Source: Flavobacteriales bacterium
Lineage (GTDB): Bacteria; Bacteroidota; Bacteroidia; CAIKAF01
DNA length: 64,000 nt
Assembly: GCA_025451235.1 (NCBI GenBank)
Contig: JANWKT010000014.1
Location: 1 to 64,000 of the forward strand
Direction: 5' to 3'
This document shows positions 27,837 to 36,388 of this stretch, piece by piece. The notes beneath the pieces were generated by a model. That model saw only the letters and a list, made by a program, of their open reading frames with translations. It was not told where the DNA came from and did not search any database. Within the stretch, counting starts at the first letter, position 1. Each line of letters starts with the position of its first letter. The position numbers and the translations under genes are program-made.

Positions 27837-30461
27837 ATGATGATCAAAAAAATTCTTCCCTCTATCTTTTTATTGGCAACTACGATCCACTCCTTCGGAC
27901 AGTGTACCGGAACGGACTTATTGGGCAGTGCCTCCAATATGTTTACCATAGGCATCACTGAAAGTAACAGTATTGCGGTAGATAATAACATCAATAGCCT
28001 CATTTTTGTTCATAGAAACAATGCCACTGCTTTTGGTGGAAGTAGTGGACATCTGCGTTACGATATTTCTACCAATGGAGGATTTAGCTGGTCAAATAAT
28101 CAAGGTCCGGTCAACCCATTGTTGACTTTTGCGGCCCGATACCCGAATGTTTCCATTTATAATCCAGTTGGAAATTCCAATCCTAATAATGCTTACCTGG
28201 TGTATTATGCACCCACAGTTAACGGAGCAGTATTTGATAACCACGTGGCAGGTGTTAGAAAATTAGATGGTACCGGTAATACCGAAACGTATGACCCTGC
28301 AGCGGTCACCCAAAAATATATTCCCCGGTCATTATGTAAAGGGGCTCCAGGAATATTCTGGACCATTGAACAAATTTATAATGGAACTGCCACCACTGGA
28401 TTTCGTGCTTTGAAAGGTACCTGGAATGGTTCAAACAATGTTACCTGGGCACAGAATGTGGTGTTCAATACTCCCTTTAATACTGGCTTTAGTGGTGTAG
28501 CGCAACATTCGGATTATGCGATTGCATTTGACCCAACAGGACAAATAGGTTGGGCTTGTATACTTTCACATATGACTCCCGGTCCGGCAGCCTATTCATT
28601 TTATCCGGTTTTTTACAAAACAACAGACGGGGGTAATAACTGGAGTGGGCCTGACCAGGTGGACATTGGACAATTTTCATGTGTAAGCAGTATCGTCACT
28701 GCCGGGAATGTACCCATTGTTGCATTTGATGTAGACTTAACGGTGGATATAAATGGAAATCCCCATGCTGCTATGTGTATCGGAAATGGGAACAATGCCT
28801 ATGCTATATATTTTACCTCACCTCACCATATGTACGATATTACGTTAGAGCATGGTTTGTGGAATGCCATTGATATGGGAAATGTAAACGCCGGCCGGAA
28901 TACTTTTGGAACCGCTCCGAATCAGTTGAGCATGGACATGGAACCTCAGGCAACCCGAACCGATGATGGTACCAAAGTTTTTTTTACCTGGACTGGGTCT
29001 GATGCAGCACCTGTTGCATTGGCTCCCAATCTTTTTGGAAATGGATATGATGTGCAAACAAAAACATGGACACCCATGTATGCATTGAGTTCTTGCAATC
29101 CAGCAACCGATGGGAGAATTTTATTTCCTAAGATGTCGGAAAATGTGTTGAATGTTGCAGGGGGTTGGGAGCTTCCTGTTATTTATGGTGAATGTACTAT
29201 AGGAACGGATGTGGCTTCGATCAGCAATTTTCGATATTTGGACAGCTTGCTGTTTACCAATAGTAATTTTACGCTTCCACAATGTACCACCGCTCTTAGT
29301 TTTGTGCAAGGAGATACGGCAGTCATTTGTGAAGGAAGTGGAGATTCCATTTTTCTTGCAGGTGTATACGATGCCATCCGTTGGAATGATGGAAACATGG
29401 GCATGGGTATCCCGGCAAATGCACCCGGTTGGTATTATGCGGCTGCCAGGGCAGGATGTTGTATTGGATTCGATTCCATTTTTGTGGTGATCGATTCTTT
29501 ATCCGTTGGTGGATTCACCCATGACAATGGATCACTCAATGTAAATTTTACCGACCTGAGTGCCGGACAACCTTCAGGTTGGTTCTGGGATTTTGGTGAT
29601 GCCACTACCAGTACCGCTCAACATCCATCGCATACTTTTGCTACCATAGGTACTTATACTGTTTGTTTGATCGTATCGGATAATTGCGGAGCGGATACCA
29701 TTTGCCAGTTGGTCACGGTAACATGTCCGAATCCGGTATCAAGTTTTAATATGAGTTCATCTGATCTGCTGGTTAATTTCACCAATACATCAGGTGGTGG
29801 AGCAGCGAACTGGGATTTCGGGGATGGAGGTACAAGTACACAATTCAGTCCAGCCCATCAATATGCAGCAGCAGGTTCTTATATTGTTTGTTTAACTACT
29901 GTGGATAGTTGTGGTACTCATCAAATTTGTGATACGATTAATATTACTTGTCCCATTCCATCACCCAACTTTAGTTATAATATAGGCATGGGTGGTATGG
30001 TGATGTTCACCAACCTAACAAGTCCTGCAGCGGATAATTATTCCTGGGATTTTGGAGATGGAGGAACAAGTACCCAATTCAGTCCCATGCATACCTATGC
30101 TACCTCTAACAACTATAATGTTTGCTTGATGATCACCGATTCATGTGGCACGGATACTTTTTGTACCTCTATCACTGTAGTGGTGGATGCTTCTGTCGAA
30201 AATCTATTGGATGCTCATATAAAAGTGTATCCCAATCCAACCAATGGTCAGTTTATTATTCAGGGGGAATTAGCCAATGATGCATGGGTAAGTATTGCCC
30301 TTACGGATCTTTTAGGCAAAGTGGTAGAAGAAAGGATTCCTATGAAAATGAATGGAGCCATTTCTATACCGATGAGTTTGGAATCATATCCCTCAGGAAT
30401 TTATTTGTTGACGGTAAATATAGATGGGGCGTTGAAGACGTATAAGGTGATCAAGAAATAA
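27837..30461 (+). CDS. PKD-domain T9SS secreted protein (paralogue 2)
   Basis: An 874-residue protein with a signal peptide (MMIKKILPSIFLLATTIHSFG). The N-terminal 450 residues look like a sialidase/BNR-type beta-propeller: FSWSNNQGP and TTDGGNNWSGP resemble Asp-box (SxDxGxxW) motifs. PKD domains with W-D-F-G-D-(G/A) follow, and the T9SS sorting domain at the end (KVYPNPTNGQFIIQGEL...KTYKVIKK) is very close to that of the preceding gene. A tandem duplication of at least the C-terminal module is likely. Any hydrolase function is unproven. Confidence 0.88.
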   Translation: MMIKKILPSIFLLATTIHSFGQCTGTDLLGSASNMFTIGITESNSIAVDNNINSLIFVHRNNATAFGGSSGHLRYDISTNGGFSWSNNQGPVNPLLTFAARYPNVSIYNPVGNSNPNNAYLVYYAPTVNGAVFDNHVAGVRKLDGTGNTETYDPAAVTQKYIPRSLCKGAPGIFWTIEQIYNGTATTGFRALKGTWNGSNNVTWAQNVVFNTPFNTGFSGVAQHSDYAIAFDPTGQIGWACILSHMTPGPAAYSFYPVFYKTTDGGNNWSGPDQVDIGQFSCVSSIVTAGNVPIVAFDVDLTVDINGNPHAAMCIGNGNNAYAIYFTSPHHMYDITLEHGLWNAIDMGNVNAGRNTFGTAPNQLSMDMEPQATRTDDGTKVFFTWTGSDAAPVALAPNLFGNGYDVQTKTWTPMYALSSCNPATDGRILFPKMSENVLNVAGGWELPVIYGECTIGTDVASISNFRYLDSLLFTNSNFTLPQCTTALSFVQGDTAVICEGSGDSIFLAGVYDAIRWNDGNMGMGIPANAPGWYYAAARAGCCIGFDSIFVVIDSLSVGGFTHDNGSLNVNFTDLSAGQPSGWFWDFGDATTSTAQHPSHTFATIGTYTVCLIVSDNCGADTICQLVTVTCPNPVSSFNMSSSDLLVNFTNTSGGGAANWDFGDGGTSTQFSPAHQYAAAGSYIVCLTTVDSCGTHQICDTINITCPIPSPNFSYNIGMGGMVMFTNLTSPAADNYSWDFGDGGTSTQFSPMHTYATSNNYNVCLMITDSCGTDTFCTSITVVVDASVENLLDAHIKVYPNPTNGQFIIQGELANDAWVSIALTDLLGKVVEERIPMKMNGAISIPMSLESYPSGIYLLTVNIDGALKTYKVIKK

Positions 30462-30479
30462 ATTTTAAGTATTTTATTT

Positions 30480-30511
30480 AAATCCTCTGTTGTAAGGAAC
30501 AGGGGATTTTT
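30480..30511 (+). terminator. Rho-independent-like terminator
   Basis: AAATCCTCTGTT pairs with AACAGGGGATTTT and is followed by further T residues. It ends the second PKD gene and lies immediately outside the left boundary of the mobile element. Confidence 0.8.
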
Positions 30512-30520
30512 TTTGTGACG

Positions 30521-30538
30521 TTATTTCCCGATACAAAA
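30521..30538. repeat. Left attachment site (attL/attR direct repeat)
   Basis: This 18-bp sequence repeats the 3' end of mnmE with two mismatches and marks the distal boundary of the integrated element. Confidence 0.8.
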
Positions 30539-30575
30539 AGTGAAGCCCCTTGTAAATAAAGGGATTGGTAAATTT

Positions 30576-30600
30576 GAGGTACAAATATGGTACAAAATTC
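30576..30600. repeat. GAGGTACAAA repeats near left end (possible recombinase arm sites)
   Basis: GAGGTACAAA at 30576-30585 and GGTACAAAATTC at 30589-30600 recur near the opposite end of the element (47979-47992, 48009-48016, 48021-48031). GGTACAAAATTC is identical at 30589-30600 and 47981-47992. The position just inside each att site suits arm-type binding sites of the recombinase or excisionase. Confidence 0.5.
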
Positions 30601-31362
30601 TCATGACAGAGTCATCGAGGTTCTTTCTTTTGCGTGCAAAACTTTTCTTACTCCGTTAATGGTGCAATCTATTTCCAATGTTTTCTCCTTTCCAACGTAT
30701 GGGTCCCCCCCCATTAACTCATTGGATACATTGAATTCTAAAATACCTGCTTCAACAAGCTCTCGTATTTTTGGAGTCACGTTGAAGTAATTTTGTTCGC
30801 TGAAATATTTGGCGGAATGAATAGTAATAGAAGGTTGGTTCTTTTCCAGACTCTGTTTTAGCTCTTGTACCTTGTTTTCATGCAGATTTTTTTGTTGGGC
30901 CATTTCAATTTGTAAAGCGTGTAAATCTTCTTGATATTTCTTTAGTTGCCTTAGCCTATCATTTAAATCCCCTTCATAGTATTTTGCTTTAATTTGTGAC
31001 CTATACAAAATGATTACACTCATAGCGATTGTACTAAAACCTATAATAATAAGAACCAACCGAAGTGGATTTTTTTCTAAAAGGGTAATAAAATCTTCAT
31101 ACAACACACCGTAGCTAAGTATAGTCAATCCTAACACAATGTACAATATGCCTATAATTGACTTTTGCTTAAGTTTTTCGGGTCTTTCAATTTTAATTAA
31201 CCGAGCTATTTCATCAATATCAGCTGCTGTAATTTCAATCATATCATCGCCTGGAACAAACTTTCTATCCCGCAAATACTTTTCAATTTCGTCTTGCACT
31301 TTTACCTGCAATTTCTCTAATCGTTCTTTGGCACTCTGGGTATATATAAATTTTTTACTCAT
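30601..31362 (-). CDS. Two-TM protein with coiled coil and histone-fold-like N-terminus
   Basis: A 253-residue protein. Residues 1-65 are helical and end in EITAADIDEIARLIKI, resembling the helix 2-loop-helix 3 part of a histone fold (compare archaeal ...KTIKAEDIELAVRRF). Two transmembrane helices follow (about 68-88 and 98-118), then a coiled coil (about 130-180) and a C-terminal domain of about 75 residues. Its start overlaps the stop of the upstream gene as ATGA, so the two are translationally coupled. No known family was recognised; the histone-fold reading is an inference. Confidence 0.75.
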   Translation of the reverse strand: MSKKFIYTQSAKERLEKLQVKVQDEIEKYLRDRKFVPGDDMIEITAADIDEIARLIKIERPEKLKQKSIIGILYIVLGLTILSYGVLYEDFITLLEKNPLRLVLIIIGFSTIAMSVIILYRSQIKAKYYEGDLNDRLRQLKKYQEDLHALQIEMAQQKNLHENKVQELKQSLEKNQPSITIHSAKYFSEQNYFNVTPKIRELVEAGILEFNVSNELMGGDPYVGKEKTLEIDCTINGVRKVLHAKERTSMTLS

Positions 31363-31763
31363 GATTTAGATTTAACATTTTCAATATAAAACAGAATTAG
31401 ACCAATAACAAAGGATACCAATATACCGGTAAGAGCTCTTGTTGGATGTTTTTCCAAATAGGTTGTTGCCATGCCAATTGCAAATGTACAAACATATTGT
31501 CCTAACTTTACAAAGAGCATATATCCTGGAACCTTCGGTTTTCCATATGAATTAGCAATTGAATGCGCTGCAGCTTTAACATCATCATTGGTTACTTCCC
31601 TAATCTTCTCTTTAGATATATTACCATGAGCAATTGATTTTTCAAATAGCTCCTTTGAGTATTCTTTCACTGTTTTTGCAAATCTATCCTTGCCGAGTTG
31701 CGTAAAACCCGCATTTGTTAATTCTGGCTCGGATAGGTTAATTTCTGGCTCCTTTTCTTCCAT
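31359..31763 (-). CDS. Two-TM protein with histone-fold-like N-terminus
   Basis: A 134-residue protein. The soluble N-terminal 75 residues contain a long helix (RFAKTVKEYSKELFEKS), a loop and VTNDDVKAAAHSIANS, laid out like helices 2 and 3 of a histone fold. Two transmembrane helices follow (about 82-102 and 107-127), and the protein ends in KSKS. Its partner gene starts inside its stop codon (ATGA). The two proteins share helical layout and the (I/V)T-x-x-D-(I/V) motif, so they could pair through their N-termini at the membrane. Confidence 0.75.
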   Translation of the reverse strand: MEEKEPEINLSEPELTNAGFTQLGKDRFAKTVKEYSKELFEKSIAHGNISKEKIREVTNDDVKAAAHSIANSYGKPKVPGYMLFVKLGQYVCTFAIGMATTYLEKHPTRALTGILVSFVIGLILFYIENVKSKS

Positions 31764-31993
31764 GAAATCTATGTTTGGGGGTATTAGAACTTTTTGGTCA
31801 TAATAAAGATGAAGATTTCTTATTAATTATGCAAATCACTGTTCCATAAGTCATAGGATAATAAAGAGGGTCTGAAGGTACCCATGGCTCTCCCCCCCTT
31901 ACGTTTTGATTCGACTCTTCCCCCGCCTCTTTATGATTAGCTTTAATTCAACTAATAGTATTGATAACCTTTTTAGTGAATCAAAAAGAATTT

Positions 31994-32212
31994 ATGGATC
32001 CTAAATTAATCAAGCTAGGTAACTGCTCCTGTGGTCAATGTCTCAGTATGGATATGATGATATCTAAAACAGATCTCAAATGCCTCAATTGTAATAACGA
32101 ATACTACGTTCATATTGATCTTGAGGCAACTTTTACATTAGAGGAATGGGAACAGATGGAAGCAGCTCGAGAAAAAATTTCGGCAGAAGAACTAATTAAA
32201 CTTCCATTCTAG
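31994..32212 (+). CDS. Small zinc-ribbon-like protein
   Basis: The ATG at 31994 is chosen over an in-frame TTG at 31961. The 72-residue product has two cysteine pairs, C-S-C-G-Q-C near residue 10 and C-L-N-C near residue 28, consistent with a small zinc ribbon, and an acidic C-terminal helix (TLEEWEQMEAAREK). Function is unknown. It belongs to the mobile element and is followed 37 bp later by another small gene. Confidence 0.65.
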   Translation: MDPKLIKLGNCSCGQCLSMDMMISKTDLKCLNCNNEYYVHIDLEATFTLEEWEQMEAAREKISAEELIKLPF

Positions 32213-32249
32213 AGGGATATCATACCCTCTTTTTTTATCTAAAACAATT

Positions 32250-32540
32250 ATGGAAGTACAATTTAAAAAATGGCTTTGCCTGATCGAGTTTCGAGAATAC
32301 ATGAATGGTAGAACCGCGATACAGTTAGTTCATGCAGTTGATGGTGAGCCAATGTTGGTAGCAACGGTGAACCTCCCTGAAGATGAGTTAGAATCCGATG
32401 AAGTATTCATTAAAGATTGGTCAGAGAATTCAGGCGTGTATGACGTCTTAGTAGAAGCAGGAGTAATTAAAAAGTTTCATGGGTTTGTAAATCTGGGAGG
32501 TGTTAATGCTTATCGTTGTAAACTTTTAAGAAGGGAGTAA
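32250..32540 (+). CDS. Small element-borne protein of unknown function
   Basis: A 96-residue protein beginning MEVQFKKWLCLIEFREYMNG with a later VNLPEDELESDEVFIKDWSENSG stretch. I recall similar short proteins from phages and conjugative elements (a DUF4313-like pattern), but cannot confirm this. It has no membrane segment or catalytic motif. It likely travels with the upstream zinc-ribbon gene. Confidence 0.65.
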   Translation: MEVQFKKWLCLIEFREYMNGRTAIQLVHAVDGEPMLVATVNLPEDELESDEVFIKDWSENSGVYDVLVEAGVIKKFHGFVNLGGVNAYRCKLLRRE

Positions 32541-32554
32541 TCCTTTCTTTCTAT

Positions 32555-32622
32555 GGCGGCTGAATCGGGCTGTTCGTTAAAGTCCTCCTGGTAGTCCGGG
32601 CTATCACTTCTATCCCTGCCGC
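32555..32622 (-). repeat. Possible degenerate copy of the recurrent structured element
   Basis: GGCGGC (32555-32560) and GCCGC (32618-32622) bracket a foldable stretch that reads on the minus strand GCGGCAGGGATAGAAG... then ...AACAGCCCGATTCAGCC. This resembles the flanks of the elements at 13667, 20425 and 52632, but the ATATAGCGGA block is not conserved, so assignment is weak. It may also act as a terminator, since GCCGCTTTTT ends it on the plus strand. Confidence 0.35.
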
Positions 32623-32672
32623 TTTTTCCTTAATTCTATTTATATTTACTTATAACTGAATAACCAACTACC

Positions 32673-35600
32673 GTGAAAAAATGTTTTATTACAGATCTAG
32701 AAGTTGCAAATTATATTGAAGAGAAACAGATAGAATATGATCTCGTGATAAACGGGCATACTTTCCATTTGAAATTTGAACTCAATACAGACATAAGAAA
32801 GCGATTAAACGAATTTCAAAAGCATATTTGTACATGTATGCTATGGAACAATGATTGGCCGATTGATAATTATTTCAAAATTACTTATGAACTTATAGAT
32901 AGGTGTGTTACTCATATGGAGTATCCGAAGGACTTTGATGCTAGAGTTACCTATTTTATTAAGGAATTCTATCTGAATGGTGGAGCAGAACACAGAGAAA
33001 TTTCTGCAAGCACCGATGATTTTTATCGAAGTTTTGCAAAAGATAAAGATGAACATGGTAGAATTATTGACACTGCTATTCAAAATAATTGGATAGAAAA
33101 AAAAAGCCGCGATATCGGTCCTGAAATGTTGGTTATGTCCGCAGAAGGAAAATCTTACTGCCAATCTTTGCCTCAAATACAACAAAAAAAAGATGATTCA
33201 AGAGATAGACCCCTTGAAGGAATCAAAGTATTTTCGCTATATGTTTATGAGGATTTTGGTATTGGCGGTATTGTGCAGAATTTAGTACAAAAGTGGGGTG
33301 CTACATATGCTTCGTATGGACAGGGTATCAATAAAGAGTGGCATAACTATAATAATGCCCTCAGTGCTATGGAAGGTAGCAACATCGTTTTGCTAATTAA
33401 AACCGCTAATTCGGATAAGTATGGAGTTTGGCGGGATATTATAAATCGTCTTTCCTTTATTGAGGATCAAAACTCCCAGATACTTTATTACGTTGTCATG
33501 GGAGATGATAGCCCAGTTGACGATAATTCTCACATATATGATAAAAGATTAGGCCGATTAATTGATATACGTCTTATTCCAAATAGGAATAAAATACTTT
33601 TACCAAAGATTCAAGAAGTGGTTAATCCACCAATTGATGATGTTGAGAATGCTCCCGAAGAAGATTATTCCTCCCTAAAAATAATTAGTAGCAAAACGGA
33701 AAAAGAAATTGAGCAGAATCAATTCAATGGAGATCTTGCGATAAATAAAAAGGAACACGATAAATTCCAGCGCTATCCATTTGCGAACAGAATTTCAAAA
33801 ACTATTCTAGGCAGAACAGGTACAGACAACTTAACTATAGCGATTTATGGTTCCTGGGGTGAAGGTAAAACTTCAGTGCTAAATTTCATCAAGGGTGATT
33901 TAGATGAATATCTAAAAGCTTTTGTTGATAAGGAAAAGCACGAAAAACCTTTTGTGTACATTGATTTCAATCCTTGGCGATTTGATCAAGAGGATGCGTT
34001 GCTAATTTCCTTTTTCAATCAATTGGCAGTGGCTCTAGATGGCCCGCCAGGTAAAAGTATTTTTGGGCGAAGACTAGCACTCGATTCCAAAAGAGACAGT
34101 TTTGGAAAATTCATAAAAAAGTATGCTGATCATATTCCCTCAGTTCAAGGGATTCCTGTAGGATCAGTTGCAAAAGGGATTGGTGCTTTTTTAGGAAATG
34201 CGGAAGTTGATAATTACAAGGAGAAAATCAATGAGAAATTAATCAAGTCGAATAAAAAGATCGTCATTTTCATTGATGATATAGATCGACTGGATAAGAA
34301 GGAGATTCTTTCCTTATTCAGGTTAATAAAACTGACTGCGAACTTTTCGAATCTCATTTATATTATGGCGTTTGATGACGCTGTTATTGGTAAGGTACTT
34401 GGTGAAAGCTATGGCGAAATCGAAAATCCGGAAACTGGTAATGCCTTCTTAGAAAAAATTGTTCAAGTTCCTTTGCGCCTTCCAAGAGCACCAGAGAAAC
34501 ATTTGGAAAATTACTTTTTGGAGCTGCTGAAGACCGCGTTTGACTCAAATGGAATTAATTTTAATGAAGGGAATATTAGGGAGTTTCATAGATTACTCTT
34601 TCGAACAGCTTCCTTTAGATTGGAAACTCCAAGGTCAGCAATCAGGTATTCTAATGCAATATCTTTTTCATTACCCTTAGTAATAAACGAAGTTAATCTT
34701 TCGGATTTTCTCACCATTGAGGCTTTACGAGTCTTTTATCCTGATGTACACGCATTTGTTCGCCAAAATTCAAATTGGTTTATTGGTGGAGAGTATATGG
34801 GTACGGGTAGAGAAGCGGGTGATGATGTAAGAAAAAAGGAATTCGAAGAACTTTTCGGTCCGGTGTATAATACTTACGATGAAACCCAGAAGAAGATATT
34901 AAGATATATCCTAACGTTCCTGTTCCAAGGTCTAAAGCATACTTGGTATGGGGAGTATACTGTTCATCATAGCAGATCTCATAATCTGCAGAATAACAGA
35001 AGAATTTCATCAAAACATTATTTTGATAAGTACTTTACTTATTGTGTTCTAAATGATGATATTCCAGATGTGGCTATAAGCAATTTATTAGAAAAGATCA
35101 CAAAAGAAAATTCCACAGACAGTTCACAAATTGTTTCCGATTTCATTGATGCATATCATCCAGATGTATTCCTTCGTAAATTAAGGGCAAAGGAAAACGA
35201 ATTTACCGCTGATCAAGCGATTGCTATTGTAAAAACTCTAAGTTTTTTAGGCAGCAAGTTTGATATTCAAGAGTTCATAACATTCAGATTTACCGCTACT
35301 ATAATTCAGGCGGCTGAATTTATTGGAGGGTTAATTAAAAACAAGGTACTGGAATCTGACAGATATCTATTGTTAGAATGGGTTGTTGAAAGAGCTGAAC
35401 CTTTCTGGTTCTCATTCGAAATTTATATTGAATGTCATGGGAGGAAAAAAGGTGATCAGTCTAGGGAACGTATATTGTCGGATGAGCAGTTTGCCATACT
35501 TTTCCAAAAATTCATATCTAGGTTGGTTAACATTCATCCTGAAACTCCTTTATTCGTTTCGGATCCATCAGGCACTTTAGAAGTATTTAATCATTGGAAG

Positions 35601-35942
35601 AACGTAAATAAGCTGCAACTGAACGCATATGTTAAGCAATATATTGAAAAGGATGTATCGCTTGTTTTACCATTGGTGAAAATGTTTGCATCACACCAAA
35701 AAACACTTGGAGACGGAGGAAGTGAACGACCCTATCTTACAGATTTTGAAAAGAGGAACTATGATTACCTAGCGTTAGTGTTGGAAGCTGATTACGTGTA
35801 TAAAAAGGTACTTGAATTCTTAAAAAAACGGACAGATTATAAAGCTAAATTCACAGCGTTAAATCGTGACCAGACCGATGCGAATATTTTGGAACAATTT
35901 TTATTTCATCATCAAAATAATCCAAACGGTTCAGATCATTAA
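32673..35942 (+). CDS. KAP-family P-loop NTPase, multidomain
   Basis: A 1089-residue protein. Residues 1-100 match nothing recognised. About 100-170 looks like a winged helix (IIDTAIQNNWIEKK), and about 185-310 like a Rossmann-type alpha/beta domain beginning GIKVFSLYVYED. The KAP NTPase core follows: Walker A GSWGEGKTS at about 393-401, YIDFNPWRF, and Walker B IVIFIDDIDRLDKKE near 530-544. A long helical C-terminus runs to 1089. KAP NTPases include PifA, which excludes phage T7 from F-plasmid cells; the family usually has membrane helices inserted in the core, and none is obvious here. A defence role is inferred from family and location. Confidence 0.85.
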   Translation: MKKCFITDLEVANYIEEKQIEYDLVINGHTFHLKFELNTDIRKRLNEFQKHICTCMLWNNDWPIDNYFKITYELIDRCVTHMEYPKDFDARVTYFIKEFYLNGGAEHREISASTDDFYRSFAKDKDEHGRIIDTAIQNNWIEKKSRDIGPEMLVMSAEGKSYCQSLPQIQQKKDDSRDRPLEGIKVFSLYVYEDFGIGGIVQNLVQKWGATYASYGQGINKEWHNYNNALSAMEGSNIVLLIKTANSDKYGVWRDIINRLSFIEDQNSQILYYVVMGDDSPVDDNSHIYDKRLGRLIDIRLIPNRNKILLPKIQEVVNPPIDDVENAPEEDYSSLKIISSKTEKEIEQNQFNGDLAINKKEHDKFQRYPFANRISKTILGRTGTDNLTIAIYGSWGEGKTSVLNFIKGDLDEYLKAFVDKEKHEKPFVYIDFNPWRFDQEDALLISFFNQLAVALDGPPGKSIFGRRLALDSKRDSFGKFIKKYADHIPSVQGIPVGSVAKGIGAFLGNAEVDNYKEKINEKLIKSNKKIVIFIDDIDRLDKKEILSLFRLIKLTANFSNLIYIMAFDDAVIGKVLGESYGEIENPETGNAFLEKIVQVPLRLPRAPEKHLENYFLELLKTAFDSNGINFNEGNIREFHRLLFRTASFRLETPRSAIRYSNAISFSLPLVINEVNLSDFLTIEALRVFYPDVHAFVRQNSNWFIGGEYMGTGREAGDDVRKKEFEELFGPVYNTYDETQKKILRYILTFLFQGLKHTWYGEYTVHHSRSHNLQNNRRISSKHYFDKYFTYCVLNDDIPDVAISNLLEKITKENSTDSSQIVSDFIDAYHPDVFLRKLRAKENEFTADQAIAIVKTLSFLGSKFDIQEFITFRFTATIIQAAEFIGGLIKNKVLESDRYLLLEWVVERAEPFWFSFEIYIECHGRKKGDQSRERILSDEQFAILFQKFISRLVNIHPETPLFVSDPSGTLEVFNHWKNVNKLQLNAYVKQYIEKDVSLVLPLVKMFASHQKTLGDGGSERPYLTDFEKRNYDYLALVLEADYVYKKVLEFLKKRTDYKAKFTALNRDQTDANILEQFLFHHQNNPNGSDH

Positions 35943-35972
35943 AACAGGAAATAAGGAATTCACAATTCTTAA

Positions 35973-36086
35973 GTTGAACAATAACCCATGCCAGAACTTG
36001 GTAGAAAATACTGGTGTCTTTGTAGGGAAGTATATTCTACCAATCAAGTTGCTACGCAATTCTGTCATGGTTATTGTAGTCAACAA
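35973..36086. repeat. Long imperfect hairpin between convergent genes
   Basis: An inner stem pairs 35998-36012 with 36029-36043 (TTGGTAGAAAATACT against its complement, 14 of 15). An outer stem pairs GTTGAACAATAACCCATGCCAGAA (35973-35996) with the segment ending in GTTATTGTAGTCAAC (36060-36086). A small extra hairpin TTG-CTACG-CAA sits on the right arm. It lies in the 446-bp gap between the KAP and DUF4365 genes. The rest of that gap (about 36115-36300) is richer in GC than the neighbouring genes and has no convincing gene. Confidence 0.6.
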
Positions 36087-36388
36087 ATGAATTGTTCATA
36101 GTCGCTCTCAGTCTTTGATGTTATCCAAGCTGTTCGTAGCACTCTTCACTTCGTTACATCATGCGACTCACATCTCGGAAAACTCAAATCCTTTCGCGCC
36201 TCACTATTTTGCTCGCCTGCGCCTCGCAACAGGCTGCGCTCCTGTCATGATTTTTTCTATTGCTTCTGAGTACTTTCCAAAAATCCCGCCAGGAGCTTGT
36301 GTTTACAACATAGTCAGCACCTCTATAAATAGCTTTACTGCTGACACCTGTTGCTCAACTCGCAGACGGCGAGCCGGTAATTCTGGGT

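Noticed and set aside
35973-36086. Integron attC site
   Set aside because: The hairpin size is suitable, but the outer ends do not carry the RYYYAAC and GTTRRRY core sites in the required order, and no integron integrase is present.
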